Below are positions 10,927 to 25,900 of a DNA stretch of 64,000 nucleotides, piece after piece. The DNA comes from Coccinella septempunctata (lineage: Eukaryota; Arthropoda; Insecta; Coleoptera; Coccinellidae), in NCBI RefSeq assembly GCF_907165205.1, contig NC_058190.1, forward strand, positions 42,396,116-42,460,115, given 5' to 3'. The notes under the pieces were generated by a model. The model was not told the DNA's origin, ran no database searches, and saw only the letters and a list, made by a program, of their open reading frames with translations. Every line of letters starts with the position of its first letter. The stretch's first letter is position 1. Made by a program: the position numbers and the translations under genes.

Positions 10927-13900
10927 ATGGAAACTCATCATATTGAGAGGGAGAATGGAGCCCTTGGCGGCCTTTTCCACCAAATTATACAGGATATGAA
11001 GGTACGAAAATTCAGGGCATTTTCCGGCATGTAATGTAGGTTAATTTAATGTTATAATTCACCTCCTGCAGTTCAGTTGTTCAGAACCTGATGGGTTTTA
11101 AAACAATATTCAAGAGGATTGTTTCTTCTTGTATGGATTTTTTCAGCTTTTTTTTTGGTGGTTTACCAACCTCATTACAAATTGTATGATCGATGACAAT
11201 TATTATGGAAAATAACTTTTTGCCCCGCACATAATTTGAAAGTGGTACCGTCGATTCTGATCAAATCAAAAATATTGCATGGTTCAGGAAAAATACATCG
11301 TCTTCAATTTTTTGTTGCAGCGGAAAACCCCATGTATATTCATACATTTCTCCATAACTTATGCTCTGTTAACATAGAAATTTTTTTATTGCCCGCAGTA
11401 TTGAGAAATTGATATAGATTATTGGCTTTATTCAGCTACATTATATAATTAAATATATTGGATCATACTCTATTGATTGATGAATTACTCAATATTTTAA
11501 GTTTGGCTATGATCTGGCGATTATCTACTGCGAAATTGATAGCTACATGCTAATTCTTGGCTTATTCATCTTATTGAATTAGATGCTGTGTGTTTCCTCC
11601 AGCAAACTGAAAAACTATGTTTTAATTTACAATCTTTTAGTATAACTCGATTATTTATTGTAATCAGTGGTATTTGAGATATGAATATGCTCAATGCTGT
11701 AATGCATAAATCGAAAATATTAATTTCTCGTGTCACATTTTTGTCGTTATATACTTAACGTTATTTCGTTCATAAACGTCAGAGGAAGTATAATGAATTT
11801 ATGTCCCTTGATTTCGTTGAATTAATGCCATAGGTATTTATGTTTGACAACATTAACAACTGACTGAATTCGAGAATTGAATAATAAATAAGCTACTTGA
11901 GCTTGTATAGAATAAGTATTCTAATAATAATTACTCATTCTTGTTGTCTTCAACGTAAAACAATGGACTCCGATGGTAGACTATGAATATGAATGAGACC
12001 ATGCTATCGATTTTGTATTTCAAATACGTTCTTACATCGGTTCTTACCTAACAGTTTTTGGATGATCTGACATGCAAATTACTGTTTTGGAGTCATTATA
12101 CATTAACGAATCTCATTGTTCACCCCACACAATTATTCTTCGTATGATTTTACAGTTATTCATAAAATTATGTCGACCAAATCTTGAAGGATTGACTCAA
12201 TAAGTTCTGACCCCTTTTTTCAACGCCTTCAAATCCGAAATTCATTGGTGAGCATTAATTATCTTTTCTCAGAAAGTATTTCAATAACTGTCCCCTATTT
12301 TATAGATATAAAGGCAAATATGGCATATATTTCGAGGTCGTTAAATTTTAACTGCTATTTTCACATTTTCATTAGTGCAGTGAGAAGACACATTTTGGAT
12401 TTGAACAGGTAATTGAGTTGGCAAACGTTTTATGAATACTTCCGTTTGGCAACAGATGTTCGTTTTCTGGTTGTATTTGCCAATTAAACGACACCCATAA
12501 ATAAATAAAGTCGTAAAGTTGGCGTACAGTACCGCTATGTGAATTTGATATCACTTCGTTTGTTGGTGTGACTGTTTTGAATAAGGCCAATCATCTTGAA
12601 AAAACTGGAAAGTACTTTGTTAATTTTTAATTGCCTACATATTTTAATAACGAAGTAGAAGATTGGTCCTTTCGGCACAGGGAATGTGTGGGAAATTGAA
12701 GGAATGAAGGGACGTGAAAAAAATTATCATACATTTTTTATTACTTAAGTAAGTATTCTAGTATCTCAGATAAATCGTCCGAAGTATGATAATTTCAATA
12801 ATATTTTTTTCAAAATGTACATAAATGTTTCATACAGATCTAGATCTAGATATCCTTGTAAAATATGAAATACAAACTGAATATTATTTTTGCGCCTCTA
12901 GGTTCTATGCTATCTCAATCCTATAGTGCATTGAATCTTTTCAATCTGTTTCTTTATATTATCACCAAATCTGCAACATTTATACAGGAAGTCATAAATA
13001 ATAGGGGTGACTGAAATTGTACATCTGCTGCCTTGGTGTTTGAAGAATCACATTGGTCCTTCTTTGTGTCATTATGTCGACAAAAACGGCTTGATCTATT
13101 GGTGCTTGTTGATTCAAGTATTCCGTGTATTGATCTTGAGACAGTAACCCTGTTAGAAAAGCGACATGTGGCGATAACCTTCTAGATAACGGTGAAGTGA
13201 AGACACTTGAAATTTTGGAGCACTATGTATATGCCATTGACAAATGAGTTTGACTCTTGAGGTGCAGTGAAAAAAACGTTCAGTTTAAATCAAATGGATG
13301 TTCTAGCATCAAATGTGTACCACGCATTGAATATTCCTCGGAATATTCAATTTCCATATTTCCTCTCTTCGAATTAAAGCAGAAGAAAACAAAAATGTTT
13401 TGCCTTTTGTTGTATTGATGCTGTTTTACTGAATTTCGAGAGCTTACTGTGCTCTTTTTTGACTCATCTGCAATACCTACATTCCTACATAGTTTTTAGA
13501 GTGACATTGCTCATTTCCCAATTATTATAATATATAGCCCTATTTTGAAACAGTTCCACCAGAAGTACACTTGAAATTTGTAGAAAAGGGATGTGGAGAT
13601 AGATGAATTCTTAATTTCTGATTAAAATGAAAATTTTGGGCCAATTATAGTGATCATAAAATTGGAAGTCTGCTTTCATCTGCTGGATCCAAAAATCCAA
13701 CCTGAAATGAGCTGAGGAGTTTTATTTTGTGATGAAGAAATCATTCCGCTAAATTAGTAAATGTAATTAGTAAACTGATGAGAATGTATATCAAACATTG
13801 GAACGAGCATTGGAATAAATAAACAGGATATCGAACATAAAAGATTTCCTCGTAACTATACGGACCCAGACCCACATTATAAATTGGTATAATGAATGAA

Positions 13901-16900
13901 TATTTGAAACCTTGCCAATGTTAGAAGTCATGATGTCTAGGTGGCTTTCTATTTCCGGCTGGATGGAAGAAGAATCAGATTACCTTCGTTTTTGTCGCGT
14001 AATAATAATTTATTTTCTGGCTATTATATACAGGGTGCTTCTTGCAGTCTTCATGAAGAGTAGGACTTGGATTTTTCATGTGATACTTGACCCAATTTTC
14101 AGAACCATTTTGAAGAAGAAGAGATTTTAAAAATTTTGGGTTGAAAAGTGCAAATTTTCGGAGGTCCATGCTGTTGTATGTATACCTTAAGGTTGTCAAA
14201 GAAGATTTCGCAATAGGCTTATTCTTAAAAGAAGTATTGCATCGATTCCATTCCTTGTTGTATCATTTCTTGTATTCGTTTCGATTGTTTTGCAACTCTG
14301 TCAAGAATTGCAAAAATAACGATCCATTCACCTAATCACCTACCATATTCGTCAATGTCATCAAGTACCAATTCGGTTCAACACCACTTTGGTATTGTTT
14401 TCCCTGAAGAAATATAAAAAGATGTTGGATATCCTATAATAAACCATGATGAAATGTAATGTTCCCTTTCATTTCTGCTGTCATGTAACACTCGTCCTTT
14501 TTGATGGTCTTTCAAACTCAGTGATAGCTTTGATTGAAGTTTCGATCTGGAGAAAATTCATGAAAAACTTTTCTTTTCATTTGTATGCAAATAGGTGCAC
14601 ACCGAGGTGCACACAATGGTCACAATGAACAGGTAGGTAATAATATTTTGCAGGAAAAACAGGAGAAATGCTGACATGATAACAAACTCAAATTGTTTTC
14701 GTTCACTTGGCTTCTGAGTTGCTTCTGGTGTGTTTCATGATCTCGATCATGATGTTATTTTTTGTTCGATGTAGTCCTGTTTTCAATGTAATAGAGTAAT
14801 AATACCTATGTATAAGTTTCAATATCATAAAAAGTATGAATCGGTCAAAATGACATACCTACTATACTTATCGACAAATTGATATTGAATAGAATAAAAA
14901 TCCTAGTAAATCATGAGTAAATGTGAAAGAATACTTTTGAGATTCAGGGCCTGTTCCGATATTGCTGGTTTTACTGGCCCGCAATCGAATAACAATAGAA
15001 CTTGAACGACCGGGCCAATAGGCATCGTTTCTGAAATACTGACAGTACTGTTCAGGAATATCGGAACAGACGGTCAGGGGAACAAATCTTCTCATCCCCT
15101 AAATTCAACCCCTACCGTGGGAAAGCACAAACCCCTGACTGAATAAAAATGTGGGTCGTGGAAGGTACTGTTTGGCATTTTGGAGGCTGCATCGATAAGT
15201 ACCAGATTCCATGAATTCGTGTCGAAGTTTTCATCGATATGAAAAGGAAAGCTAAAATAAGTAAACAGGAAACATTGAATTATTTCATGAGATTGGCATG
15301 TGTACAATCTTCTTTATTTTACATGAATTAAAAAAAGTTATTTTTTTGTTCATTCTTCTTTCCGGAGATTTTGAGATCCCGTATTCCAGAACCTTCTGAA
15401 ATGCTGCTAGCGACCAGTTCACGCGCAAATGAGACGACAGGTCCGACTCAGGATCGTTGCTTAATATTCTTCACAATAAATTACAGACCTTCAAATGGTA
15501 GAAGCTGGTAAGAGTAGGTGCATTGTGCAGTTACTCCCAGGATACACCTTGTAGGTTCATTTATTGACGAGAAATGGGATCCTTCGAAAGACTTTTTCCC
15601 CTCTCGTAAAATAAGCCATTTCCTTTCCCGATTTTCCACTAATTAAGCCCCATATGGTTAGTCGTCATAACCGAGATTGTCTCCGATGCCCTACGCACAC
15701 GAAAACACGACAGATCGTCAACTCATCCGGCAATTCATAAATCCCCCATCTGCCTGATTAGGGCTCGACTCGTCCTCCACTGCTCCAAGTGAACACTCCA
15801 CCTTTTGGGGACTAATTCATATCCCATCTTCCCTCTATCGAATTACTTTGCTGACGGCATCGAGATCTCGCTTTTCTTGAATGCATTCGCTCCCTGGTAC
15901 TCTTTCAGCCTTGGAATGTATGCGGATGGGGTGCTTGTGTTGGGGTCTTCAGAGACGGGTAATTAGGGGTCCCCGATCGGATGGTGCGATTGCCGATTGA
16001 AAATTTGAATATTTTCCTAGTAAGGGGGCAGCCACACTGTTGCCAGCCAGTCGATTCATTGGTAAAGATTGTGTGAACTACTCTACATATAATCGATGTT
16101 GATGTGATGAACATCAGAACATTTTTTGAAGAAACTATCGATAGTTAGATGGATGTCATATATCCGAAGTATATCGATAAAAATCTCCGTAAGATATCGA
16201 TGGGTTTGACAAGACTTTGATTGCGTGATCAAAGATTTCCCAAAAATATTAGGGTCAGTTAAAAATTCGTCAAGACCGAACGGTTGCACCCAGCTCGATG
16301 AAATTTCGAGATTTGCCACTAGAAGAATTACTCTTTTATAATATGTATCACATTTAGATCTACGATGGTTTTTCTGGGAGATACGCGTATTGAAAGTTGA
16401 CGTTCGAAAAGTTCCCAAAAAAAAAATGAATGAAATTAATAGATTCATTTTGAGAAGAGTTGCTCTTTTACAATATACAGGGTGTTTTCAAAGTTTAGCC
16501 TTTTTTTACAGGAGGAAGAACTCATCAAAATAAGTCGTTTAAGCAAAAATTGTCTATATAAAATATCCTAGATGGCTGAGATACAACCCCTAGAAATTCG
16601 ACAAAATTTTAATGAATTTCGAGTACGGGACTGTGGAAGGTGACTCCGGCATCGCAAAAACGAAACATAACATAAACGTATGGCTGGAAAATGAATGGTT
16701 CATTACCAAGTTCATCGGATTAGGTGCTTCAGGTCACTTTTGAGAGAATCATAATTGTTGTATCGTGCAATTTAGGGTGAAAAAAAAATGTAGAAAATCG
16801 AGGTAGTTTCTTGAAAGTGCTTATGTTAGTTTTGTTGAAAAAGTGCTATGATGTTTCCACATTTCATCCCATTTTTACGACGATTGTTGGAATGTTCGTA

Positions 16901-19900
16901 CAAGAAGATTGTGAAAAAATTCATGAATTTTATTGGTGAGATTTTGAAGTATTATTCTATTTTTCACACTTGTGTCCTAATTCTCTTCTGTCAGTTGGTA
17001 TCGAAATGAGCCATTTCATAAAATCGTGTAAGTTTCTATAAAATAATGAGAATAATTCGGTCATCGTAAGTTTCGATTTTCATTACCACGTAAATATCGA
17101 ATGAGCCAATTTCCTAAACGAATCCACATGGTCGAATCAGGAGATACGTTTTTTCCCACTGCTTTGCGATTATTCAGCTAACAAACGGTCTAGGGTCGTA
17201 TGAGGATCTATCTCAGTAGTCATTTTAAAATTTTTTTCAACTTTCTCTTTTTAAAAGTTTTGTTAGGGGATTTTTGGTGATACGCTGCATTTTTACCAGT
17301 TCTACCTTCTGTTGAAAAAAAAACCTTCACCTTCAAATACACCCCGTATATCACACTGAGCTCTATAACGATTTTTCTGGAAGATGGGTGGCCCTCGAAA
17401 AATTCCCAAAAAGATGGTGTCAGTTAAAAATTCGTCAAGGTCGAACAGTTGCATCGAGCTCGATAAAATTTCCAGATTTATTACTAGAAGATTTGCTCTT
17501 TTAGAATGTGTATCATATTCAGATCTACGATGATTTTTCTGAGAAATACTCGTGTCGAAAGTTGTCCTCCGAAAAACTCCTAAAATTATGGGTTCAGTAG
17601 AAAAAAATTGTCAAGATCGAACGGTTGTACCGAGGTGGATGAAGTTTTGTATGTACAATTTTCAGCTTGAAAACTCGCCTCATGTACTCGAGCCCATATT
17701 GAGCTTGCAGATATTGTAGTACCTCGGAGAAGTTTGCTTGCCATTTTGCAAGTGTTTGGAGGCTGTGTTCTAACCGAAAGAATTAAAAAACGGTCAACGG
17801 GCAACGTTGTAGCCATAAGGCCATAGACTGGGCCTTTGACGAACAGTTCCAGTGGCAAAGTAGCGTGAAAGTAAACATGATAGGTAGATTTGTGATTTCT
17901 ATGGAAGGTTTTGAATCGTGTGGAACGCGCAACTCTCAACTTTATACAACATTTTTCGGAGATTGTTTTGATCAAAAGTTTTGCAACCATTTATTTATGA
18001 GTTCATTGAAGTTTCTTATTTATTTCCTTTACGATCTCGTGTCAACCAGCCTTGGGACCCCAAGAACTCAACGACAAACAAAAATACGAGATTGGGTATC
18101 TCGTATGTACCCCAGCCTCGTATTTTAATGAGGCTATGTAGTCTCATTGTAATGTGCCCAGATGGCCGTCATTCTGATTAGAGGGGCTGCTAGCTGGAGT
18201 GATATAATCACCAAAAATTAGTCAATCAAGCAATCTAACCTAACCTAACCAAACCAATCCCCAAAACGGTCAAGCTGTGGACGCAAATTCGGTCCCTAGA
18301 GAACTTAAGCATCGACTTGGGAACACTTTAGTCCTTCCAGAGTAACTTTTTGTCAGTATATCTTGTAGAAATCGGAAATATTGCGCTGCCCTGTTCTTTA
18401 TGAGTCTGCTCTTTCTAGCAGATGGCATAATCCCTATCTGCGTCCAGATACGAAACGAGAGCGTCTCAAATTCCCATTTCGGTTTGAAAAAAAATACGCA
18501 TCTGTCGTCCCCGGACCAGATCTCATTCGACCCACACGTAATCCTAGACCTACGCCAACGTCGTCGGAGAACGGCATCGATTCGTCATCCTCAGAGAGGC
18601 AGATCGGATCGGCCGAGCACCGTTTGGCACGCGAAATCGTTTCGCGTACACGCTTAGCGGTACCTTGACCTAGGATCGCCCCTGCTGCTGCAGCATCCGA
18701 AAAGGTACGGCGTGGGTACCTCCCACCTGGGGCTTCCGTTGAACCGCGATAATAGCCACGCCAACTACGTGCTTTTTGCTCTTCTCCCACGACGGATACG
18801 GCGGCGATTACGTCCGGACGAAATTTACGTCCGGCTAAAGCGGTCCTTCTCGTCCTACGGGAAGTCGGTCGGTGGGTGGGATGGTAGAAGGTGGAAGTTG
18901 GCGGTTGTGGCGTTGTGGCGTAGAGCATAAACTCTCATCTACAGGGTAGCAAAATTCGGTGGTATTGAATGGCAACTCTGTAACCGTAAGACACTAAAAC
19001 ATCGAGACAAGATTTTTTTTAATTTCTTCACTTTTTCTCCAGACAATTGTTATCAAGACAAGAATTCCTGTTATGTCGACCCCTAGTTACGTTTGATGGA
19101 CACTTACAATACAACGCCCTGTATTTGACCAGACCTAAGCCATACACTCAAATAGTTCTGCACGACCATTCTTGGACGATCATCGTTAGTCTGCAGACCT
19201 TTATGCAGGGCCCAGACCAAAGTTCGAATGCATACTCTATCGAATAACTTTGGGATTAGAAAAGATTTGAAGTTGGATGAGGTACTGTGATACTTTAGGC
19301 TCCAAGAAATGATTATCTACGACTGACAACATTGCAATTTCTTGCACACCAAAACAAACATCCCTTCAATGAACCGCGGTATACCAACGCCGTCGAACCG
19401 TTGGAAAGCATTCGGATGTATTGGGCAATGCCTCCCACATCGAGTCTAACGTATCCGAATCTCTGTTCACGTGTGCGATCATTTGTGCACAGGGTGGGCA
19501 AAATTCGATGGGATTGAATGGCAGCTCTGTAACTGGAAGAGCTAGGGAAAAATGAATGGCACGTTTCCGACCTCGATTTTATATATTTATAATTTGATAT
19601 TGAACTTTATACTCCTAAATTGTGTCAGGTTATTAAATGACACAGGCTTTGCGTTCAGTGGATTTTCTTAGGCTTATTATTCAGATATAAAAATTGTAAA
19701 AACCTTGGAGGTTTCAAAGAATAATCCTCATTATTATTACTAATATGAGAGACTTTGAAGATCACTTTTATTCCGAATATTTGAAGGATGAAAAATTTTC
19801 CAATATGGAATGAATCACTTTCAGGAAATTTTATAAACCTGGATTCAACTGAATATGTTCCGAAACCATTTCAACTAGTAGAGAATCTAAATACCAGTAC

Positions 19901-22900
19901 CACAGCATTTTCAAATACCTTCACAAATAAGGCTGTGCCACTACAAGTAGGGGTTAATTGGTAAATATGAAGTAGTCATGGAAATTCTCATAATTTCTTC
20001 ATTTCCCGAGCATCTTCTCGAATTTCCGGAATGAAAGTGATCTCCAAAATCTCTCATAACTTCACACAACATAAGAGTATAAAGTTCATTACGAGGTTCA
20101 TTATCATATTATCAATGAAAATGACCTGCCAACTTAACCGAACTAGTTTTTGAGTTTTTTTATTGAAAGAACAATTAGAGATACGACTTAAAATATATAT
20201 TCTGAATCGGAAAAAATATGGGACTGGTATTTGTAAAAATAATATAGAGTTTATATTTAAAAAAATAAAAGTTATCTCTATATCACTGAAGTGGTGGACG
20301 GAAAAAAATCTTTTGACTACGCCACTGCATTCACAATGAAAAAGTTTCTGTAGGATGTAACACTTGTTTTTCGATATCACTGATTCTTTACGAAATAAAG
20401 GCGCCAGTACGAAGAGCCGAAAAATGAGTTTCCACTTATAACTTGAAAACAAAAGAAGATATAGGGATGCGGTTTTGGCCATTAACAATCTTTTGAAAAT
20501 AGATCGAAATGGGAAATTTTTAAAATTCTTTATTTGTAGCATCCGTGGATGTACTTGCAGATGCAGATAAGTTGATAAAGTGCATCTGGAACCAAAACTT
20601 GAATGAAATATTACGTGTCATCAGTCTTTTAGGTACTTTGGTATATTATAGCCGGTAAGCTAGTCTTTCGACAACAACACGACTGGAAAACAGACGCCAG
20701 TGTTCCATAATAATGAAGTGTAGCTAAGTTTAGTGGAAGAGTTATGTCGACCACGTACCTTCTAAGTTACACACACTCAACGCACATGTCCAGATTGATC
20801 TATTTCTGTTGGAGATACAAAACAGAAGGTAACTGTTCAGACGAGGAAGTGGAAGTGGATTTTTTTTTTGCCACACACGCATTTGAATGTCCCAACCCTT
20901 CTTGGAGTTCCCAAGGGGAAAACAATAAGAGACTGTGATTAATGAGCTGGAGAAAGGGCGTGATTAGGGGATTAATGTTTGTTTAAGTAATTGGAAAAGT
21001 ATGTCTGGTATTGAGGATGCTGTTCCTCTATGAATTAAAGGGTCCCGGGAAGAAGAATTTCGACTAGTCTACACTGGATCATAATTTATATTAACACTGT
21101 TTTTTCCCCTTGTTTTTTTACTACTAATGCTAACAGTTTTAGTTTTTGAAAAACTGTAATTAATTATGACTTTAAGATACATTAAATCGCTAATAACATG
21201 TTCAAGTAGGTAAATTGAATTCATAACTAGGAAATGATCTCTTTGAATGAAGGACCTCTAGTTGCAAGCCCCAACAAACATCACATCAGAGTATCATTAA
21301 AAACGCTTTCTGATTATCTGTAAATTTTGATAGAATCTCTCACCCTGTTCTCCACTACAACTGTCCCCCGATTTATTGGAATATCTCTAAATATGAGTGT
21401 AAGAAGTGGAATGGTTTCACCGTAGCTCTTGCAATCTGGATGGTATCAACGAGCTTGAGATATTTTCGGACTTCTGGTTCCCAAAAAAGTTAATTTTAAC
21501 CAGAACAAATCAATTCAAACCTCTCAATTATACTTCATTGATTGATTTGACTTTTCCAAGACACATTAAACATTTCTGGTATACAATATGAGATCGATAT
21601 AGTTTCTCTTGGTTGCACAATTTCATTTTGGGCTGAGTGCTGAAGCTACGAAGTTTTAACGAGGTTTGACAAAGGTTTTCAATATTTTTCGAAGATACTC
21701 GCCACAAGAACAACATGCCATTGTCGTCATTGTCTTCTTGACAAAGCTATATCTCAACAACAAGAAAATATTGAATTGATGTGGCCGATACTTGATGAAA
21801 ATCCAGAATTTAACTAAAAACAGATTATACGATTTTCACAAAAATAAGTTTTTATACCACGACACATGTTTCGCTATCACAATTGCATCTTCAGGTGGAT
21901 GAATGTAAACTGAAATTTCAGTATCCAATAAATGGTTGTTCGATAATTCACACTGCAGGTATTTGCACTTATATGGTCTATTGAACATTTATAAATTATT
22001 GTGAATTGTCGACATCAATAATAATAACGAAAAGAAGAGAAGCCGAATCCATTAGTTACTCTAATAGGCTGTTAATATTAATATACTTGACGACAGAGGA
22101 AATGGAATATGGAAATGAGTCTCAGCAGGTTATTTCAATGTGTTTGGATTATATTCTCTTCGATTGAATTGGTGGCACGAACTGACGTCACAGACGTGTT
22201 TATTTTGAATAAAATATACAGGGTGAGCGTTTGACTCGTACAAATATTTTAACAGTAGGTTCTTTATGTCAGAAGAAACACTTTTTATTATACCATTCTT
22301 TGCGAATCGGCTCGGTTTGAAAGATACAGGCTGTTGATAAACCAGTTTTCTCATTATAACCATTACGTACCATAAAAATACCCAAAATTCAAAACCCCAA
22401 TTCTTAAAACTGAGTTGGACGCTATGTAATGAGTATTTCACCGTTTTGTAAAATAATATTCTTCATATTTTCTCGTTTATGCACCATTTTCGAGAGTAAC
22501 TTGATGTTTAAAAATAAAAAATATCTGTGAGATTTGAAAAATTGTGTGCTTTGACTGAATAAGATCTGTTTAGTGTCACAGATTTAGCTAGTTATTCTGA
22601 AGGTAATTTGTTTTTACAGAGGTGGCACAGCTCATTATGAAAACTTAAAATGGTTATATCTTTTTATCAGGGCCGAATCGGAAAAAATGATATAGAAAAA
22701 AAGTGTTTCTATTGACCTCAAGAGAAGTTTACTGTTAAAATATTTGTACGAGTCAAAGACTCACCCTGTATAAGAAACTTATATTTGTATTTTACCCATC
22801 AACAATGAACTTCCATCAAGTGAGAGCCGAATAAATCAAATTGGATTGGAATCAATTGAGAAAAAATATACATATAAAATTTTCGCTTTGGTTTGTTATT

Positions 22901-25900
22901 GCTGAAGTCAACGACAATGCCAATTGACCATTAAAATGATGTGGCCGATACTTGACGAAACTCTATGATTAAAGTAGAATCTGGATAACATTATTTTCAC
23001 TAGAATTAGTTATTTAACCACTACACGTGTTCTACTTTCACAATAGCATCTTCATATGTCGAATTAGCTCAATATACCATCACCCAGCTGTCGATGTCAT
23101 TGTGTTTCTGAGTGCATAAGACATCTTGGAGGTCCAACACAATCAATTCTGCGGTTGGATTTTTTTCAAATTATGACTAAGACACATGTAGCTATACAAA
23201 AAATCTGTTTATAAAATGGAATCTGTAAAGCCCATTATGTCGGTGAGGTTTATTCATTTTGCTATGATTTAGTGATCTTCCTACCGATTTAGAAGGATGC
23301 CAGTAACCGAGGATCCTGTGTTTGCGAAAACACTGAAATGATCCGTTCGCAAAAAAGTTCGAATTGCTAATTTTGAACGGCTGCGATCCGTTTACCGTTT
23401 CCAACGGTTCATTTCTCGGCGTGTAATTTTCAACAAACTCAACTCTCACTTCAAAACGAACGGAATGATAGATCGGTGTTTGCTGTCTAGTCTCTGTCAA
23501 GAAGGCCATATTTCGGCACGTCTTGCATATGTTATTGGCCATGTCTGCAAGTTGTTCGATCAGCGCCTTGCAGATGTGGTTGGCGATGACGTGAAAAATT
23601 CAATACGTGTGGCGAGTTCAATTACCTGTCACTGATCAGCGATGCACAATTCGATTGTGTTTCAGTCGATACCTTGTCTAATTGTTTAAAATAACAGTAC
23701 TAAAGCCCGGTCTCTGAGCTCTTTCGATAGCCATCATTAGTTACTAATTCAAAAACTTTAACGAATGGATAAACTGTCGTTAATGAAGTGTCACTTTCTG
23801 AGGTCATTTACAATGTTTTTGCAACTCTAAATATCAATAGTTGGGGAGCCGACGATGCTAAATAGGGATTTACTCGAGCGTGGTGGGGACCTAGTGGATT
23901 CCGAAGATTAGTTGGTAGAAAAAAAAATGTTCTATGATGTATGCACTTTCAGCGGTGGGGAAAGCGTCTGCAGATTCTCAAAGATGTAAAAAAGAATCGT
24001 CAGGTGTACATACTCGAGCGTGTCAGATTAAGATACTGTATATGCCCTACGTGTCTCTGATAATGAATTCATGTTAATCTGACAGTTTTCGTGGTGGGGC
24101 TGGCCGTACGGAAGAGTTGAAAATGATAAAAAAATTTTCGAGGGTGTCAGATTTTTGGAGGATATGTTAGGTGGACCCAAAGGAAGCTACTTTTCGAGAG
24201 ACTACTGACAATTCAGACGTGACACAAGGTCACATCGGTCCTTTAAAAATGCATGAAAAATCGTGACTTCTACATACTCGAGCGTGTCAGATTTTTATAC
24301 AGATAGTTAATCTCGTTGTTGCAGATGTGTTGACCCATTCATCTGACACTAATCAACTCAACATCTCCCTTCCTGTACGTCTAATTGGTTCTTTATTCAT
24401 GATGAAAGTTGTAGATAATAAAATACTATACAACTTTTGTCTGAAGCAATTTTACATACTTTTTACCGTTTTCGAGTCACAGGGCGATAAGGGCGAGGAG
24501 CTTAGCCTCACATGCGAAAGGCCAAGGTCAATGTAGAAACCCAGTTTAATGTACTTTCATCGCCATATATCTCGAAAACGTTCAAAGTAGAAAAAATTGC
24601 TTCAGACAAAATTTGTAGAAAAAGTTATGCTCGACAACTTCTATAATGAATGTGAAAACAATTTGAAGACCAGGAGAGCAGATAATTCAAAAAAACTTAT
24701 TTTTGTGACCCTTATGGCCAATTTTTATAGTTTCGGCTTGCTGAAACTGCCAGATTATATTTTTTCCGTTATTCTTGAATCACTTCAGCTTCAAAACAAG
24801 AAAAAAACCATCGCGCTCGAGAATGTACACGTTACCTTTTTTTTCGCAAGTTTGGCGCCCTTCCCATTTTCGTCACGCTTAAATTGTCAGATTGAGAAAA
24901 TATGTACTTTTCAACATGTAATTAACCACATATCTCTTAATCTGACATGCTCGAGTACTGTCCTAGACAATAGGTAATACTACTTCTGACGAAAATGATG
25001 TATTTTTTATGAAATATCTTTGAAACGTCACATTTTGAAATAACCATTTCAACCGTTTCCCAAAAAAAATATTTCAAGTACATAAAAATGGGTATTTAAA
25101 ATTCAAAGCGTTTTGTGTCAATTGCACAAGCTGGCAACGTCGACTGAAATATGCGTTGATAATAAAGGACAACAAATACACTATCTTGATGAGATAGACA
25201 AAGATGGTTGTCTATGAAGTCTCCGAGGAACGAGGAAGGTCGTAAAATTTTATGGGATTTTTATGGCCGGTTGCTGTTGAGTCTCGCCAGTAAGTACGCT
25301 CCTTATGATGGCTGTAAATAAAAAGTTATTTTATAAACAAGCTGATCGGACATTGTTTTTTTATTTTTTAGTAAGCGCTGTTGCCAAGTCGTTAACTTGA
25401 AACAAAGCGATTTAAATATTAAATCCCCATATTTGAAGATTGATTTTGAATACTTTCCGTGGTGAATTCGAAAAAGTCATGAATGAAACTCATAATTATT
25501 CGGTTTAAACTTTCATATGCAGTGATAACCCAAATTGAGGAGAATTCCCCATTCCCCCTATATACAGGTCTAATTTTTGGTAGAGATACTCCACAGCCTC
25601 CAAGGTACCTCTGTTAATATTAATCTGACACGCTCGAGTAAATCCTGAATTTCCCTCTTGGGCTCCCCAACTACAAGTCTCAATGGCAGACATCAGTTTA
25701 CATAATACTAAAACCGTCTACAGCTTGTCTATAATTTTCCCCTGACGTGATCGAATCATGACTATTATTCCACAGATGACTATTATTCCACAAATAATTC
25801 ATCGATATTTATTTGTTTCAGAATGGGATGCCGTTATGGGAAGACCTGATAGCCAAAGCCACAAAATTGCATTCTTCGCTCAAGTAAGTGTACGAACATC

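Noticed and set aside
18235..18255. AACCTAACCTAACC, resembling the insect TTAGG telomere repeat
   Set aside because: Only two or three units, intronic; short runs of this kind are common in insect genomes.
18434..18928. 164-codon minus-strand frame, Arg- and Pro-rich
   Set aside because: Lies in a CpG-rich block open in several frames on both strands; no motif, splice signal or family match.
23192..23605. Minus-strand frame of about 137 codons between stops
   Set aside because: No recognisable domain, no splice signals or neighbours that support it; likely chance or an unrecognised repeat.
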